DNA from: TMP-86 sp046347195
Lineage (GTDB): Bacteria > Pseudomonadota > Gammaproteobacteria > Steroidobacterales > Steroidobacteraceae
Length of the DNA stretch: 64,000 nt
Reading direction: 5' to 3'
Assembly (NCBI GenBank): GCA_046347195.1
Contig: JAXMGQ010000025.1
Location: 1-64,000 of the forward strand
The position numbers and the translations under genes were made by a program. The notes below the pieces were generated by a model that saw nothing but the letters and a program-made list of their open reading frames with translations, was not told the origin of the DNA and did not search any database. Shown here in pieces: positions 48,317 to 56,747 of the stretch; within the stretch, counting starts at the first letter, position 1, and each line of letters opens with the position of its first letter.

Positions 48317-50671
48317 ATGCATCCAGGCTCCCGCAGACACCGTGCGATGCGCCGGGCGACATATTCTGGCGCACTGCTGCTCGGGCTGATCCTGGGGCAG
48401 CAGGCCGTTGCCGCGGAGGGCGGGCTCGAGGAAGCCGTGCTCGAGGTCCGGGTCAACGAGACCGATCTGGGTGAATCGCTGGTGGTGCTGCGCGGCGCCC
48501 AGGGCCGGCTGCTGCTCGCGAGCCAGGATTTCCAGCGGCTCCGGCTCAAGTTGCCCACGGCCGCGCCGGTCGAACAGGACGGCCAGCGCTGGTACGCGCC
48601 CGCCGACACACCGGGTACGAACGTCAGCATCGACGAGGCCCACCAGCGCGCGCTCATCACCGCGCCCGCGGCCAGCTTCGCAACCACCCGACTGGATGCC
48701 CCCGCCCGCCGTGGGCCCCAGCCCACGCCGGCCGCTCCCGGCACCTTCCTCAACTACCAGCTCACCTCCCAGCAGGTGGCCGGAACGCGGGTGACCGGCG
48801 CCTTCACCGAGCTCGGGCTGTTCGCCGGCATGGGGGTGCTGACCCAGACCTCCATCGGCCGCGATGATCCGTTCAACCGCACGCTCACGCGCCTCGACAC
48901 CACCTTCACGCGTGATTTCCCCGACCGCCTGCAGACGCTGAACCTCGGTGACTCGATCAGCGATGCCGCGAGCTGGGGCAACGCGGTGCGCTTCGCCGGC
49001 GTGCGGCTGGCGAAGAACTTCGGCATGCGGCCGGACCTGCTGACTTCGCCGCTCCTGTCCGCTGGCGGCATGGCGAGCGTGCCATCGACCGTGGACGTGT
49101 TCGTCAACAACCAGCTCGTCTCGAGTTCGCAGCTCCCGCCCGGCCCCTTCGTCGTCGACCGGCTGCCGAGCGTGTCCGGGACGGGGGACGTGAGCGTCGT
49201 GGTGCGCGATGCGCTCGGCCGCGAGCAGGTGATCACCAAGTCGTTCTATTCCTCGAGCAACCTGCTCGCGCAGGGCCTGTCGCAGTGGTCGTTGAACCTT
49301 GGCAAGGTGCGCGAGGACTATGCCATCGCCAGCAACCGCTATGGCGCGTTCCTCGCCGAAGGGAGCTGGCGACAGGGACTGTCGGATCGCCTGACCCTGG
49401 AGGGCCATGCCGAGTACCTGGCCCACGATGCGCACGCGGCGGGACTCAACGCCATCGTCGGCATCGGCCGTGTCGGCACGCTGAGCCTCACCGCGGCGGC
49501 CGGCGGCGATGAACGGGGGACGGGTGCGCTCAGTGGATTGGGGTTCGAGCACCGCGGGCGGCGCATGAGCTTTCTCGCCAGCACGCTGCTCGCCAGCGAG
49601 GGCTTCGCGCAGATCGCCGATTCGATCAATTCCAGCACGCGCTTCCGCCAGCGCTCGGTGCTGCAGATGGGCACGAGCTTAGGGATAGCCGGCTCGCTGT
49701 CGCTGGCCTGGGTGCGGCAGAGCTATCGCACCGCGCCCGCGCAGCAGACCCTGAGCCTCACCCACAGCGTGACCTTCGGCCATGCCGGAACGCTGAACAT
49801 GACGCTGACCCGGGTGCACGGTGGCACCGATTCCACCAGCGCCTACCTCGTCTACGTGCTGCCCTTCGGCGCGCGCCAGGCCGCCACCGTCTCGACGCTC
49901 GGCGGGAGCGGTGAGGGAGCGCCGCCCGAGGAGATGATCGCGACGCTCACGCAAAGCCCGCCGGTGGGCGAGGGCAGCGGCTACCGGCTGTCGGGCACCT
50001 CCCGGGGCAATTACGATGCGAGCTGGCGCCAGCAGTTCAGCGCGGCGGACCTCGAACTCGAGGCGGCCCGGAACGCCGGCATCGACGGCCGCAGCGTGTT
50101 CCTGAGCGGCGCCATGACACTGCTCGATGGCAAGTTTGCCGCCACGCGATCGGTGACGGGGAGCTTTGCGGTGGTGGATGTGGCCGGATTGCCGGATGTG
50201 CCGGTGTACGTGGAGAACCAGCTCACCACCCACACGGATGCGAACGGCAAGGCCCTGCTGTTCAACCTGCGTCCCTACGAGGCCAACCGCATCAGCATCC
50301 TGCCCGAGGAGCTGCCGCTGGACACGACCATCGAGTCGGCCAGCACCATCATGGCGCCCCCCTACCGGAGCGGCGTGGTGGCGCGCTTCCCGGTCGAGCG
50401 CGTGCGCAGCGCCACCTTCAAGCTGGTGCGTCCGGAGGGCGATGTCGTCCCCGCCGGTGCCGTCGTTCATGTCAACGGCCGCGATTTCCCGGTGGTGCTC
50501 GATGGCGTGGTCTACGTCACGGGCTATGATCATGGCACGAGGGGCGAAGCGCATTGGGATGGCGGGTCCTGCGAATTTCGCATCGAACCGCCGGATTCGA
50601 GCGAGCCCCAGCCCGACCTGGGGACGGTGCGCTGCGTGCCGCTGCGCCGCGCTACACTGAGACCCTCATGA
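48317..50671 (+). CDS. Fimbrial outer-membrane usher, CsuD-like
   Basis: 784 residues: signal peptide near AALLLGLILGQQAVAAEGG (quoted loosely), an N-terminal domain (EAVLEVRVNETDLGESLVVL), a 24-strand barrel-like middle with PFVVDRLPSVSGTGDVSVVVRDALG (plug region), and a C-terminal domain FRIEPPDSSEPQPDLG. It forms the secretion pore and assembly site for the pilus. The stop overlaps the tip pilin start (ATGA). Confidence 0.93.
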   Translation: MHPGSRRHRAMRRATYSGALLLGLILGQQAVAAEGGLEEAVLEVRVNETDLGESLVVLRGAQGRLLLASQDFQRLRLKLPTAAPVEQDGQRWYAPADTPGTNVSIDEAHQRALITAPAASFATTRLDAPARRGPQPTPAAPGTFLNYQLTSQQVAGTRVTGAFTELGLFAGMGVLTQTSIGRDDPFNRTLTRLDTTFTRDFPDRLQTLNLGDSISDAASWGNAVRFAGVRLAKNFGMRPDLLTSPLLSAGGMASVPSTVDVFVNNQLVSSSQLPPGPFVVDRLPSVSGTGDVSVVVRDALGREQVITKSFYSSSNLLAQGLSQWSLNLGKVREDYAIASNRYGAFLAEGSWRQGLSDRLTLEGHAEYLAHDAHAAGLNAIVGIGRVGTLSLTAAAGGDERGTGALSGLGFEHRGRRMSFLASTLLASEGFAQIADSINSSTRFRQRSVLQMGTSLGIAGSLSLAWVRQSYRTAPAQQTLSLTHSVTFGHAGTLNMTLTRVHGGTDSTSAYLVYVLPFGARQAATVSTLGGSGEGAPPEEMIATLTQSPPVGEGSGYRLSGTSRGNYDASWRQQFSAADLELEAARNAGIDGRSVFLSGAMTLLDGKFAATRSVTGSFAVVDVAGLPDVPVYVENQLTTHTDANGKALLFNLRPYEANRISILPEELPLDTTIESASTIMAPPYRSGVVARFPVERVRSATFKLVRPEGDVVPAGAVVHVNGRDFPVVLDGVVYVTGYDHGTRGEAHWDGGSCEFRIEPPDSSEPQPDLGTVRCVPLRRATLRPS

Positions 50672-51159
50672 GACGCCGCCACTCCATCGCCCTGCTGCCG
50701 CTGCTGCTGCTAGTGCTGGCCGCGGGTGCGGCGCGGGCGGTGACGGTCAACTGCACCGCTTCCGCATCGAGCATCGCCTTCGGCGTCTACAATCCGCTGG
50801 CGGTTGCACCCGCGACCTCCACGGGCACCCTCAAGGTGACCTGCACCGGCAGCGGCACGGGTTCCACCAACGTCACCGTCGGCGTATCGCTCAGCGCCGG
50901 GCTGTCAGGCTCGTTCGCGACGCGCAAGATGTTCTCCGGCGCCAATTCGCTGGACTACAACATCTACTGGAGCACGGCCTACACGCAGGTGATGGGCGAT
51001 GGCAGTGGCGGCTCCTTCGGCGGCAGCGCCGGTCCGTTCACCGTGTTTGCCGGCGGCACGAGCTCCGCGACCGGGACCATGTACGGGCGGGTGCCCGCGC
51101 AGCAGGACGTTGCGCCCGGCAGCTACGTCGACACCATCCTCATGACGGTGACTTACTGA
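50668..51159 (+). CDS. Spore coat U domain protein, probable minor/tip pilin
   Basis: 163 residues: signal peptide (SIALLPLLLLVLAAGAARA), then an SCPU domain opening with VNCTASASSIAFGVYNPLA and ending PGSYVDTILMTVTY. It is encoded last in the operon, coupled to the usher, where CsuE-like tip adhesins usually are. It is shorter than two-domain CsuE, so it is either a second subunit or a reduced tip. Confidence 0.9.
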   Translation: MRRRHSIALLPLLLLVLAAGAARAVTVNCTASASSIAFGVYNPLAVAPATSTGTLKVTCTGSGTGSTNVTVGVSLSAGLSGSFATRKMFSGANSLDYNIYWSTAYTQVMGDGSGGSFGGSAGPFTVFAGGTSSATGTMYGRVPAQQDVAPGSYVDTILMTVTY

Positions 51160-51163
51160 GCCG

Positions 51164-51655
51164 CTACAGGGGCCGCACGGCGAAGCGCAGCGGCCAGGGA
51201 TAGCGTCCGGGGGCGAGGTCCGGCGCGAGCATCAGCCGGAACCGCAGCGCGAGGCGTTCCGCATGCCTCGCGTTCCAGCGCCGGACCAGCGTTCCGCCTT
51301 CCGCGCCCAGCACCTGGGGAGAATCCAGGCCTTCGACCACGAGGCCCCGGACCATCGGGTCCAGCGTCTGCAGCTCGAGCTGGAACCCGGCGGCGCTGTT
51401 GCTCTGGACGAGCAGGGCGGTGGGCTGCGCAACATCGACGAATCCCCGGCGAACATCGGCGGCCGAGACCTCGACCTCGCGGGGGGCCGCGGCCAGGGTG
51501 AGGCGCGCCATCGCCAGCACCACCGCGCTCACCCCGAGCTGCGCGCGCGATTCGGCGGCAGGCGCCTGCGCCACCGGGGCGTGCAGCACGGCGCACAGCA
51601 GGATCGCGGCCGGCAGCCGGCGCGGAACGTCGAATGGAAGCGGAAAGTGGCTCAC
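51164..51655 (-). CDS. Secreted small protein convergent to the pilus operon, possible pilin-like
   Basis: 163 residues: signal peptide-like start (LPAAILLCAVLHAPVAQAP) and a beta-rich mature part (PREVEVSAADVRRGFVDVAQ; SNSAAGFQLELQTLD; RLMLAPDLAPGRYPWPLRFAV). The PGRYPWPLRFAV ending recalls the last strand of SCPU/pilin domains, but cysteines are missing. It ends 4 bp from the tip pilin gene on the opposite strand. I cannot assign a family; a pilus-associated accessory subunit is a guess. The 101-bp stretch 51656-51756 before hpaR shows nothing. Confidence 0.65.
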   Translation of the reverse strand: MSHFPLPFDVPRRLPAAILLCAVLHAPVAQAPAAESRAQLGVSAVVLAMARLTLAAAPREVEVSAADVRRGFVDVAQPTALLVQSNSAAGFQLELQTLDPMVRGLVVEGLDSPQVLGAEGGTLVRRWNARHAERLALRFRLMLAPDLAPGRYPWPLRFAVRPL

Positions 51656-51756
51656 GGGCGAATTGACGGCCGTCGCGGGCCGTACTTTGGGTTTGAATCC
51701 CCTCGTTTGAGCGTGAGGCTACCCGCCGGTCATGCCGGGGCGCAAATCGCCTGGCG

Positions 51757-52209
51757 TTATGTCAACCGGACGTGGCGAACGGACTCGATGAGATGGTCCA
51801 GCGTCCCGTAGAACCGCTCGCAGAAGTCGAGCCCGATGCGTGCCTCGATGTCCTGGTACACCGCCTCGATGCGCGGGGCCAGGCGATCCACCAGCTTGCG
51901 GCCGCGGGGCGTGAGCGACACCCGCACCCGTCGCAGGTCAGCGTCGATGCGGCTGCGCCGGACCAGCTTCATCTGCTCCAGGCGCGCGAGCACCCCCGCA
52001 AGGCTGGGACTCGAGATGCGGCACGGTTCGACGATCTGGCGCGGTTCCAGCGGCCCTTGCTCGAACAGCAGGCGCAGGATGCGCCACTGCTGCTCGGTGA
52101 GCCCGGCGTCCTTCAGGATGGGGCGGAAGTGCGCGATGACGTGCTCGCGGGCCTGCAGCAGGAGCAGCGGCAGGTTGCGTCGCGACAGCACGCCGGGGCG
52201 GACACTCAT
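51757..52209 (-). CDS. hpaR: Homoprotocatechuate pathway repressor HpaR (MarR family)
   Basis: 150 residues: NLPLLLLQAREHVIAHFRPI, LTEQQWRILRLLFEQGPLEP, ISSPSLAGVLARLEQMKLVRR and DADLRRVRVSLTPRG, close to HpaR/HpcR of enterobacteria. It is divergent from the hpa operon across a 61-bp gap with a near-perfect palindrome, the standard arrangement. HpaR is released by homoprotocatechuate or 4-hydroxyphenylacetate in known systems. Confidence 0.93.
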   Translation of the reverse strand: MSVRPGVLSRRNLPLLLLQAREHVIAHFRPILKDAGLTEQQWRILRLLFEQGPLEPRQIVEPCRISSPSLAGVLARLEQMKLVRRSRIDADLRRVRVSLTPRGRKLVDRLAPRIEAVYQDIEARIGLDFCERFYGTLDHLIESVRHVRLT

Positions 52210-52212
52210 GCC

Positions 52213-52259
52213 TTGACATGCTCACACACCCGGGCCTAAATTGCTAATATATTAGTAAT
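52213..52259 (+). promoter_or_regulatory. hpaG promoter and HpaR operator
   Basis: TTGACA (perfect -35) at 52213-52218 and TAAATT at 52237-52242 with an 18-bp spacer. A 20-bp near-palindrome, ATTGCTAATATATTAGTAAT, covers 52240-52259 with one mismatched pair, overlapping the -10 and likely start site. The position, between hpaR and hpaG1, makes it the expected HpaR binding site. Confidence 0.7.
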
Positions 52260-52270
52260 CGGACCGGATC

Positions 52271-52952
52271 GTGAGCGCCCTCGAGATTCCCTGTGACCTC
52301 CCGCCCTGGCGACTGTCGGGCACCGTGTATGGCACGCTGCTGAACCATCGCAGCGCCCTGGACGCACTCGGCCCCGCAGTGCAGCAGCCACCCTACGGCA
52401 AGGCGCCGGTGGCGCCGGTCCTGTACCTGAAGCCGCGCAACACGCTGGCCGGCGAGGATGCCGTCGTGGTGGTGCCGGCCGAGTCCGGGGAACTCGCGGT
52501 GGGTGCGTGCCTGGGGTGCGTCGTGCAGCGCACCGCCTGCAGGGTCGGCGAGGCGACGGCGCTGGAGTTTCTCGCGGGGTTCCTCATCATCAACGATGTC
52601 TGCGTGCCACACGCGAGCGTCTACCGGCCCAGTGTCCGGTTGCGCGCGCGCGATGGCTTCTGCCCGATGGGTCCCAAGGTCACGGCGCGATCCGCCATTC
52701 CCCGGCCGGATGCCCTCGCCATCCGGGTGTTCGTCGATGAGGCGCTCATCACCACGGTCCACACGGCGGACCTGGTCCGGCCCGTGGCCCGGCTGATCGC
52801 CGATGTCACGGAGTTCGACCCTGGCGCCGGGCGATGTGCTCGCGGTGGGCGTGGCGCAGCCCGCGCCGCGCGTGCGCGCCGGGCAGGTCTCGCGCATCGA
52901 GATCGACGGCCTCGGCGCCCTGACCACGCGATACGTGGCGGAGCGAGCCTGA
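52271..52952 (+). pseudogene. hpaG1, N-terminal half of the OPET decarboxylase/HHDD isomerase pair, with a frameshift
   Basis: FAH-fold domain matching the first half of HpaG/HpcE: KPRNTLAGEDAVVVVP, EFLAGFLIINDVCVPHASVY, RPVARLIADVTEF. At 52817 the frame breaks. Reading with one base skipped gives TLAPGDVLAVGVAQPAPRV and a stop at 52950-52952 overlapping the hpaG2 ATG (TGATG). The conserved EFMTL motif of the family (seen intact in hpaG2) suggests two bases of an ATG codon were lost. Read straight on, the frame turns into Arg/Ala-rich nonsense for about 45 residues and then enters hpaG2 in frame, giving a 482-residue false fusion. It may be a true mutation or a sequence error. Confidence 0.8.
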
Positions 52953-53719
52953 TGCGCGCGCGCATCGCCTACGCGGGTGCCGTTTACGATGCCGCGCCCC
53001 ACCGGCTGGCCGACGGGTCGGAGGGCATCATCCTCGCCGATGGCCGCGTGCTCGCCGAATCCGACGTCGTGTGGCTGCCGCCCTACGAAGTCGGTACCCT
53101 CATCGCCCTGGGTCTGAATTACGCGGACCACGCCCGCGAGCTGTCCTTCAAGGCGCAGGACGAGCCGCTGGTGTTCCTCAAGGGACCGGGCACGCTCGTC
53201 GGTCATCGCGGCCAGACGCGCCGGCCGCGCGATGTGAAGTTCATGCACTACGAGTGCGAACTCGCCGTGGTCATCGGGCGCACCGCCCGAAAAGTGGCAC
53301 GGGCAGATGCCTGGCAGCATGTCGCCGGCTACTGCATCGCCAATGATTACGCCATCCGCGACTACCTCGAGAACTACTATCGTCCCAACCTGCGCGTGAA
53401 GAACCGCGACGGGGGCACCGTGCTCGGGCCCTGGTTCGTGCCGGCGGAACAGGTGCCGGATCCGTCGAACCTCGCGCTGTCGACCCGGGTGAACGGACGC
53501 CAGACCCAGTCGGGCAACACGCGCGACCTGATCCACGACATCCCCAGCCTGATCGAATACCTCAGCGCCTTCATGACGCTACAGGCGGGGGATACCATCC
53601 TCACCGGCACCCCCGAGGGTGTGGTGAACGTGGACGTGGGCGACGAGGTCGTCTGCGAGATCGAAGGCCTGGGGCGGCAGGTCAACCATATCGTGGCCGA
53701 CGACATCTTCGGCCGCTGA
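52952..53719 (+). CDS. hpaG2: HpaG2, FAH-family C-terminal half of OPET decarboxylase/HHDD isomerase
   Basis: 255 residues: VGTLIALGLNYADHA, DVKFMHYECELAVVIGRTAR (metal-binding Glu pair), NDYAIRDYLENYYRPNLRV, LSAFMTLQAGDTILTGTPEG and VCEIEGLGRQVNHIV. It converts 5-oxopent-3-ene-1,2,5-tricarboxylate by decarboxylation and tautomerisation in the homoprotocatechuate pathway. Complete. In E. coli G1 and G2 are one protein; here the gene order shows them as separate genes joined by a TGATG overlap. Confidence 0.92.
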   Translation: MRARIAYAGAVYDAAPHRLADGSEGIILADGRVLAESDVVWLPPYEVGTLIALGLNYADHARELSFKAQDEPLVFLKGPGTLVGHRGQTRRPRDVKFMHYECELAVVIGRTARKVARADAWQHVAGYCIANDYAIRDYLENYYRPNLRVKNRDGGTVLGPWFVPAEQVPDPSNLALSTRVNGRQTQSGNTRDLIHDIPSLIEYLSAFMTLQAGDTILTGTPEGVVNVDVGDEVVCEIEGLGRQVNHIVADDIFGR

Positions 53720-53742
53720 AGCCACAGTCGAGGAGATGAGGA

Positions 53743-55206
53743 ATGCGGGTCGACCACCTGATCAATGGCAAGAGCGTCGCGAGCCGGGAGTATTTCACCA
53801 CCGTGGACCCCGCCTCGCAGGAGACGCTCGCGGAAGTGGCCCGTGGCGGCGCCGCCGAGGTGGACGCGGCGGTGGCGGCGGCGAAGGCGGCGTTCCCGGC
53901 CTGGGCGCGCCGGCCCGCGGTCGAGCGCGCCCGCATCATGCGCAAGCTGGGGGATCTCATCGCGCAGCACGTGCCGGAGATCTCCGCCACCGAGACCCAT
54001 GACAGCGGCCAAGTCATCACGCAGACGCGCAAGCAGCTCGTGCCGCGTGCCGCCGACAACTTCCACTACTTCGCGGAGATGTGCACGCGCGTCGATGGCC
54101 ACACCTATCCGACCGACACGCACCTCAACTACACGCTGTTCCATCCGGTGGGCGTGTGCGCGCTGATCTCGCCGTGGAACGTGCCGTTCATGACCGGCAC
54201 CTGGAAGGTGGCGCCGTGCCTTGCCTTCGGCAACACCGCCGTGCTGAAGATGAGCGAGCTGTCGCCGCTCACGGCGGCACGACTCGGGGAACTTGCCCTG
54301 GAGGCGGGCGTGCCGGCCGGGGTGCTCAACCTCGTGCACGGCTACGGCGCGGAGGCCGGTGAACCGTTGTGCGCGCATCCCGACGTGCGCGGCATCTCCT
54401 TCACCGGTTCGACCGCCACGGGTAACCGCATCGTGCGCGCGGCAGGCCTGAAGAAATTCTCGATGGAGCTGGGCGGCAAGAGTCCCTTCGTGATCTTCGA
54501 GGATGCCGACCTGCCGCGGGCGCTGGACGCGGCGGTGTTCATGATCTTCTCGAACAATGGCGAGCGCTGCACGGCGGGCTCGCGCATCCTGGTGCAGCGT
54601 TCACTGTACGCCGATTTCGTGCAGAAGTTCGCTGCCCGGGCGCGCAACCTCGTGGTCGGGGACCCGATGAGCGAGAGCACCATCATCGGCCCCATGATCA
54701 GCCAGAACCATCTCGCCAAGGTCCGCGGCTACATCGAGCTGGGCCCGAAGGAAGGCGCCACGCTGGTCTGCGGCGGCGTGGAGCCGCCCGATCTGCCGGC
54801 CGCGCTGTCGAAGGGCAACTTCGTGAAGCCCACGGTGTTCGCCGATGTCGACAACCGCATGCGCATCGCCCAGGAGGAGATCTTCGGGCCCGTGGCCTGC
54901 CTCATCCCCTTCGAGGACGAGGCGGATGCCATCGCCAAGGCCAACGACATCAGCTACGGCCTGTCCAGCTACGTGTGGTCGGAGAACATCGGCCGCGCCC
55001 ACCGCGTCGCCGCCGCCATCGAGGCAGGCATGTGCTTCGTCAACAGCCAGAACGTGCGCGACCTGCGCCAGCCCTTCGGCGGCACCAAGGCTTCCGGCAT
55101 CGGCCGCGAGGGCGGCACCTGGAGCTACGAGGTGTTCCTCGAACCGAAGAATGTCTGCGTGAGCTTGGGGCAGCACCACATCCCGCACTGGGGGGTGGAG
55201 AAGTGA
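53743..55206 (+). CDS. hpaE: 5-carboxymethyl-2-hydroxymuconate semialdehyde dehydrogenase
   Basis: 487 residues of the aldehyde dehydrogenase superfamily: SPWNVPFMTGTWKVAPCLAF, SFTGSTATGNRIV, the general-base Glu in MELGGKSPFVIF, catalytic Cys in NNGERCTAGSRIL, and EIFGPVACLIPFE. The HpaE group is identified by overall pattern and context, between hpaG2 and the ring-cleavage genes. GAGGAGATGAGGA precedes ATG 53743. The stop overlaps the next start (GTGA). Confidence 0.94.
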   Translation: MRVDHLINGKSVASREYFTTVDPASQETLAEVARGGAAEVDAAVAAAKAAFPAWARRPAVERARIMRKLGDLIAQHVPEISATETHDSGQVITQTRKQLVPRAADNFHYFAEMCTRVDGHTYPTDTHLNYTLFHPVGVCALISPWNVPFMTGTWKVAPCLAFGNTAVLKMSELSPLTAARLGELALEAGVPAGVLNLVHGYGAEAGEPLCAHPDVRGISFTGSTATGNRIVRAAGLKKFSMELGGKSPFVIFEDADLPRALDAAVFMIFSNNGERCTAGSRILVQRSLYADFVQKFAARARNLVVGDPMSESTIIGPMISQNHLAKVRGYIELGPKEGATLVCGGVEPPDLPAALSKGNFVKPTVFADVDNRMRIAQEEIFGPVACLIPFEDEADAIAKANDISYGLSSYVWSENIGRAHRVAAAIEAGMCFVNSQNVRDLRQPFGGTKASGIGREGGTWSYEVFLEPKNVCVSLGQHHIPHWGVEK

Positions 55207-55529
55207 GCCTGTACGGGATGCAGAAGTTCCTCTACGACCTCAACCGCGACGACAGGGTCCAGCGGCGCTATCGCGACGATCGTGCGGCGCTGCTGTCGGC
55301 CTATGCGCTGAGCGCGGAGGAGCGCGCGGCCATCGAGGCGGGTGATGTGGGCCTGATCTACGTGCTGGGCGCGAATGGCCAGCTGCTGATGCACTTCGCC
55401 GCGTACCTGGGAATGTCCTGGCCCGACTACATCCAGGCCATGCGCGATGGCGTGGCCAGGCACGGCCCGGTGCGCGCTGGTGTCTACACCATGACCACGG
55501 CGATGGACGAGAAGGTGGCGGGCGTATGA
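55203..55529 (+). CDS. LigA-like small subunit of a class III extradiol dioxygenase
   Basis: 108 residues, GTG start at 55203 overlapping the hpaE stop. FLYDLNRDDRVQRRYRDDRA, LSAEERAAIEAGDVGLIYVLG and GQLLMHFAAYLGMSW are the conserved helical pattern of the protocatechuate 4,5-dioxygenase alpha chain (LigA family). It covers the active site of the LigB-type catalytic subunit, encoded next with an ATGA overlap. HpaD enzymes usually have no such subunit, so this is a feature of the locus. Confidence 0.88.
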   Translation: MSLYGMQKFLYDLNRDDRVQRRYRDDRAALLSAYALSAEERAAIEAGDVGLIYVLGANGQLLMHFAAYLGMSWPDYIQAMRDGVARHGPVRAGVYTMTTAMDEKVAGV

Positions 55530-56353
55530 GCCTCGTGTTCGCCGGCATCTGCAGCCACGCCCCGGGCATCACCGGACGCGCGCACCTGGCCGAGCCTGCC
55601 TTGCGCGAGGAGTTCTACGCGGCCTTGCGCCGGATGTCGCAGGACCTGCACGCCGCCCGGCCGGATGCGCTGGTCGTGGTCGCGGCCGAGCACTTCGCCA
55701 ACTTCTTCATGAACAACATGCCGGCCTTCGCGGTGGGCATGGCGGATGACTACGAAGGGCCCATCGAGGATCCGCAGTGGCTGAAGATCCCGCGCCAGCG
55801 CGTGCCGGGGAATGCGGCGCTGTCGCGCCGGCTGATCATCGAGATGATGAACACCGTGGATGTGGCCTATGCCGAGGAGTGGAAGTTCGACCACGGCATC
55901 ATGGTGCCGCTGCACTTCCTCACGCCGGCCGGCGACATCCCCGTCATCCCGGCCAACATCAACTGCCAGGGGCCGCCGCTCGCACCGCTGCACCGGGCCT
56001 GGGCTTTCGGCGAGGCGCTGCGACGCGCCGCCGACGCGGTGCCCGAGCGCATCGCGCTGGTGGGCACGGGCGGCATCTCGCATTGGCCGGCCACCCCGGA
56101 CTCCGGCAGGATCAATGCCGACTGGGATCGGGAACTGCTCGATCGCTGGAGCCGCAATGACCGGCAGGCGCTGCTCTCCTACACCGACGCCGCGACTTAT
56201 CGCGACGGCGGCCAGGGCGGCTTCGAGATCCGCACCTTCATCAGCGTGGCCGCTGCCGCGGGTGGCCGCGGCACCGTGCACTTCAGCAAGCCCATCCCGA
56301 TCTTCGCAGTGGGCTGCACCGTCGCCACCATGGACATCGCATGCCGCACCTAG
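55526..56353 (+). CDS. Class III (LigB-type) extradiol dioxygenase, presumed homoprotocatechuate 2,3-dioxygenase
   Basis: 275 residues. Likely iron ligands are His11 (CSHAPGI) and His56 (AAEHFANFF) with a late Glu (GGFEIRTF); a further FDHGIMVPLHF and GTGGISHWP supply active-site histidines. The opening and the AEHFANFFMNNMPAF stretch are also like MhpB (2,3-dihydroxyphenylpropionate dioxygenase). Context, between hpaE and hpaF, makes it the ring-cleavage enzyme of this pathway, but protocatechuate or another catechol cannot be excluded by sequence. It overlaps hpaF by 13 bases. Confidence 0.87.
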   Translation: MSLVFAGICSHAPGITGRAHLAEPALREEFYAALRRMSQDLHAARPDALVVVAAEHFANFFMNNMPAFAVGMADDYEGPIEDPQWLKIPRQRVPGNAALSRRLIIEMMNTVDVAYAEEWKFDHGIMVPLHFLTPAGDIPVIPANINCQGPPLAPLHRAWAFGEALRRAADAVPERIALVGTGGISHWPATPDSGRINADWDRELLDRWSRNDRQALLSYTDAATYRDGGQGGFEIRTFISVAAAAGGRGTVHFSKPIPIFAVGCTVATMDIACRT

Positions 56354-56745
56354 TCATCCTGTACACGGGCAATCTCGAACGCGAGGTCGATCTCGACGGG
56401 CTGTGCCGCCACTGCGCCGATACCATGCTGGCCGCGCGGGACGAATCCGGCGAGCAGGTCTTCCCCACCGGCGGCACCCGCGTGTTCGCGGTTCCCGCAC
56501 CGCATTTCGCCGTGGCGGACGGCAAGCGCGACTACGCGTTCATGTACCTGAACCTGCGCATGGGCAAGGGCAGGAGCGAGGCGGTGCGCAAGCAGGTGGG
56601 CGAGGCGCTGCTGGCCACGGCGAAGCGCGAACTCGCGCCGGTGTTCGAACGCCGGCTCATCGGCGTGACCCTGCAGGTCGATCAGGGTGATGAGAGCTAC
56701 GGCGCGAAGCACAGCAACATCCATCCCCTCTTCAGCCAGGCCTGA
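56341..56745 (+). CDS. hpaF: 5-carboxymethyl-2-hydroxymuconate delta-isomerase
   Basis: 134 residues of the tautomerase-like CHMI family: MPHLVILYTGNLEREVDLDG (Pro2 becomes the N-terminal catalytic proline after Met removal), DYAFMYLNLRMGKGRSEAVR, and HSNIHPLFSQA. E. coli HpaF is about 126 residues. It isomerises the dicarboxylic product of HpaE. Confidence 0.92.
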   Translation: MPHLVILYTGNLEREVDLDGLCRHCADTMLAARDESGEQVFPTGGTRVFAVPAPHFAVADGKRDYAFMYLNLRMGKGRSEAVRKQVGEALLATAKRELAPVFERRLIGVTLQVDQGDESYGAKHSNIHPLFSQA

Positions 56746-56747
56746 CC

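Noticed and set aside
52271..53719. A single 482-residue HpaG1-HpaG2 fusion protein
   Set aside because: About 45 residues between the halves are out-of-frame Arg/Ala-rich sequence, and the other frame restores the conserved C-terminal end of G1 and a TGATG junction.
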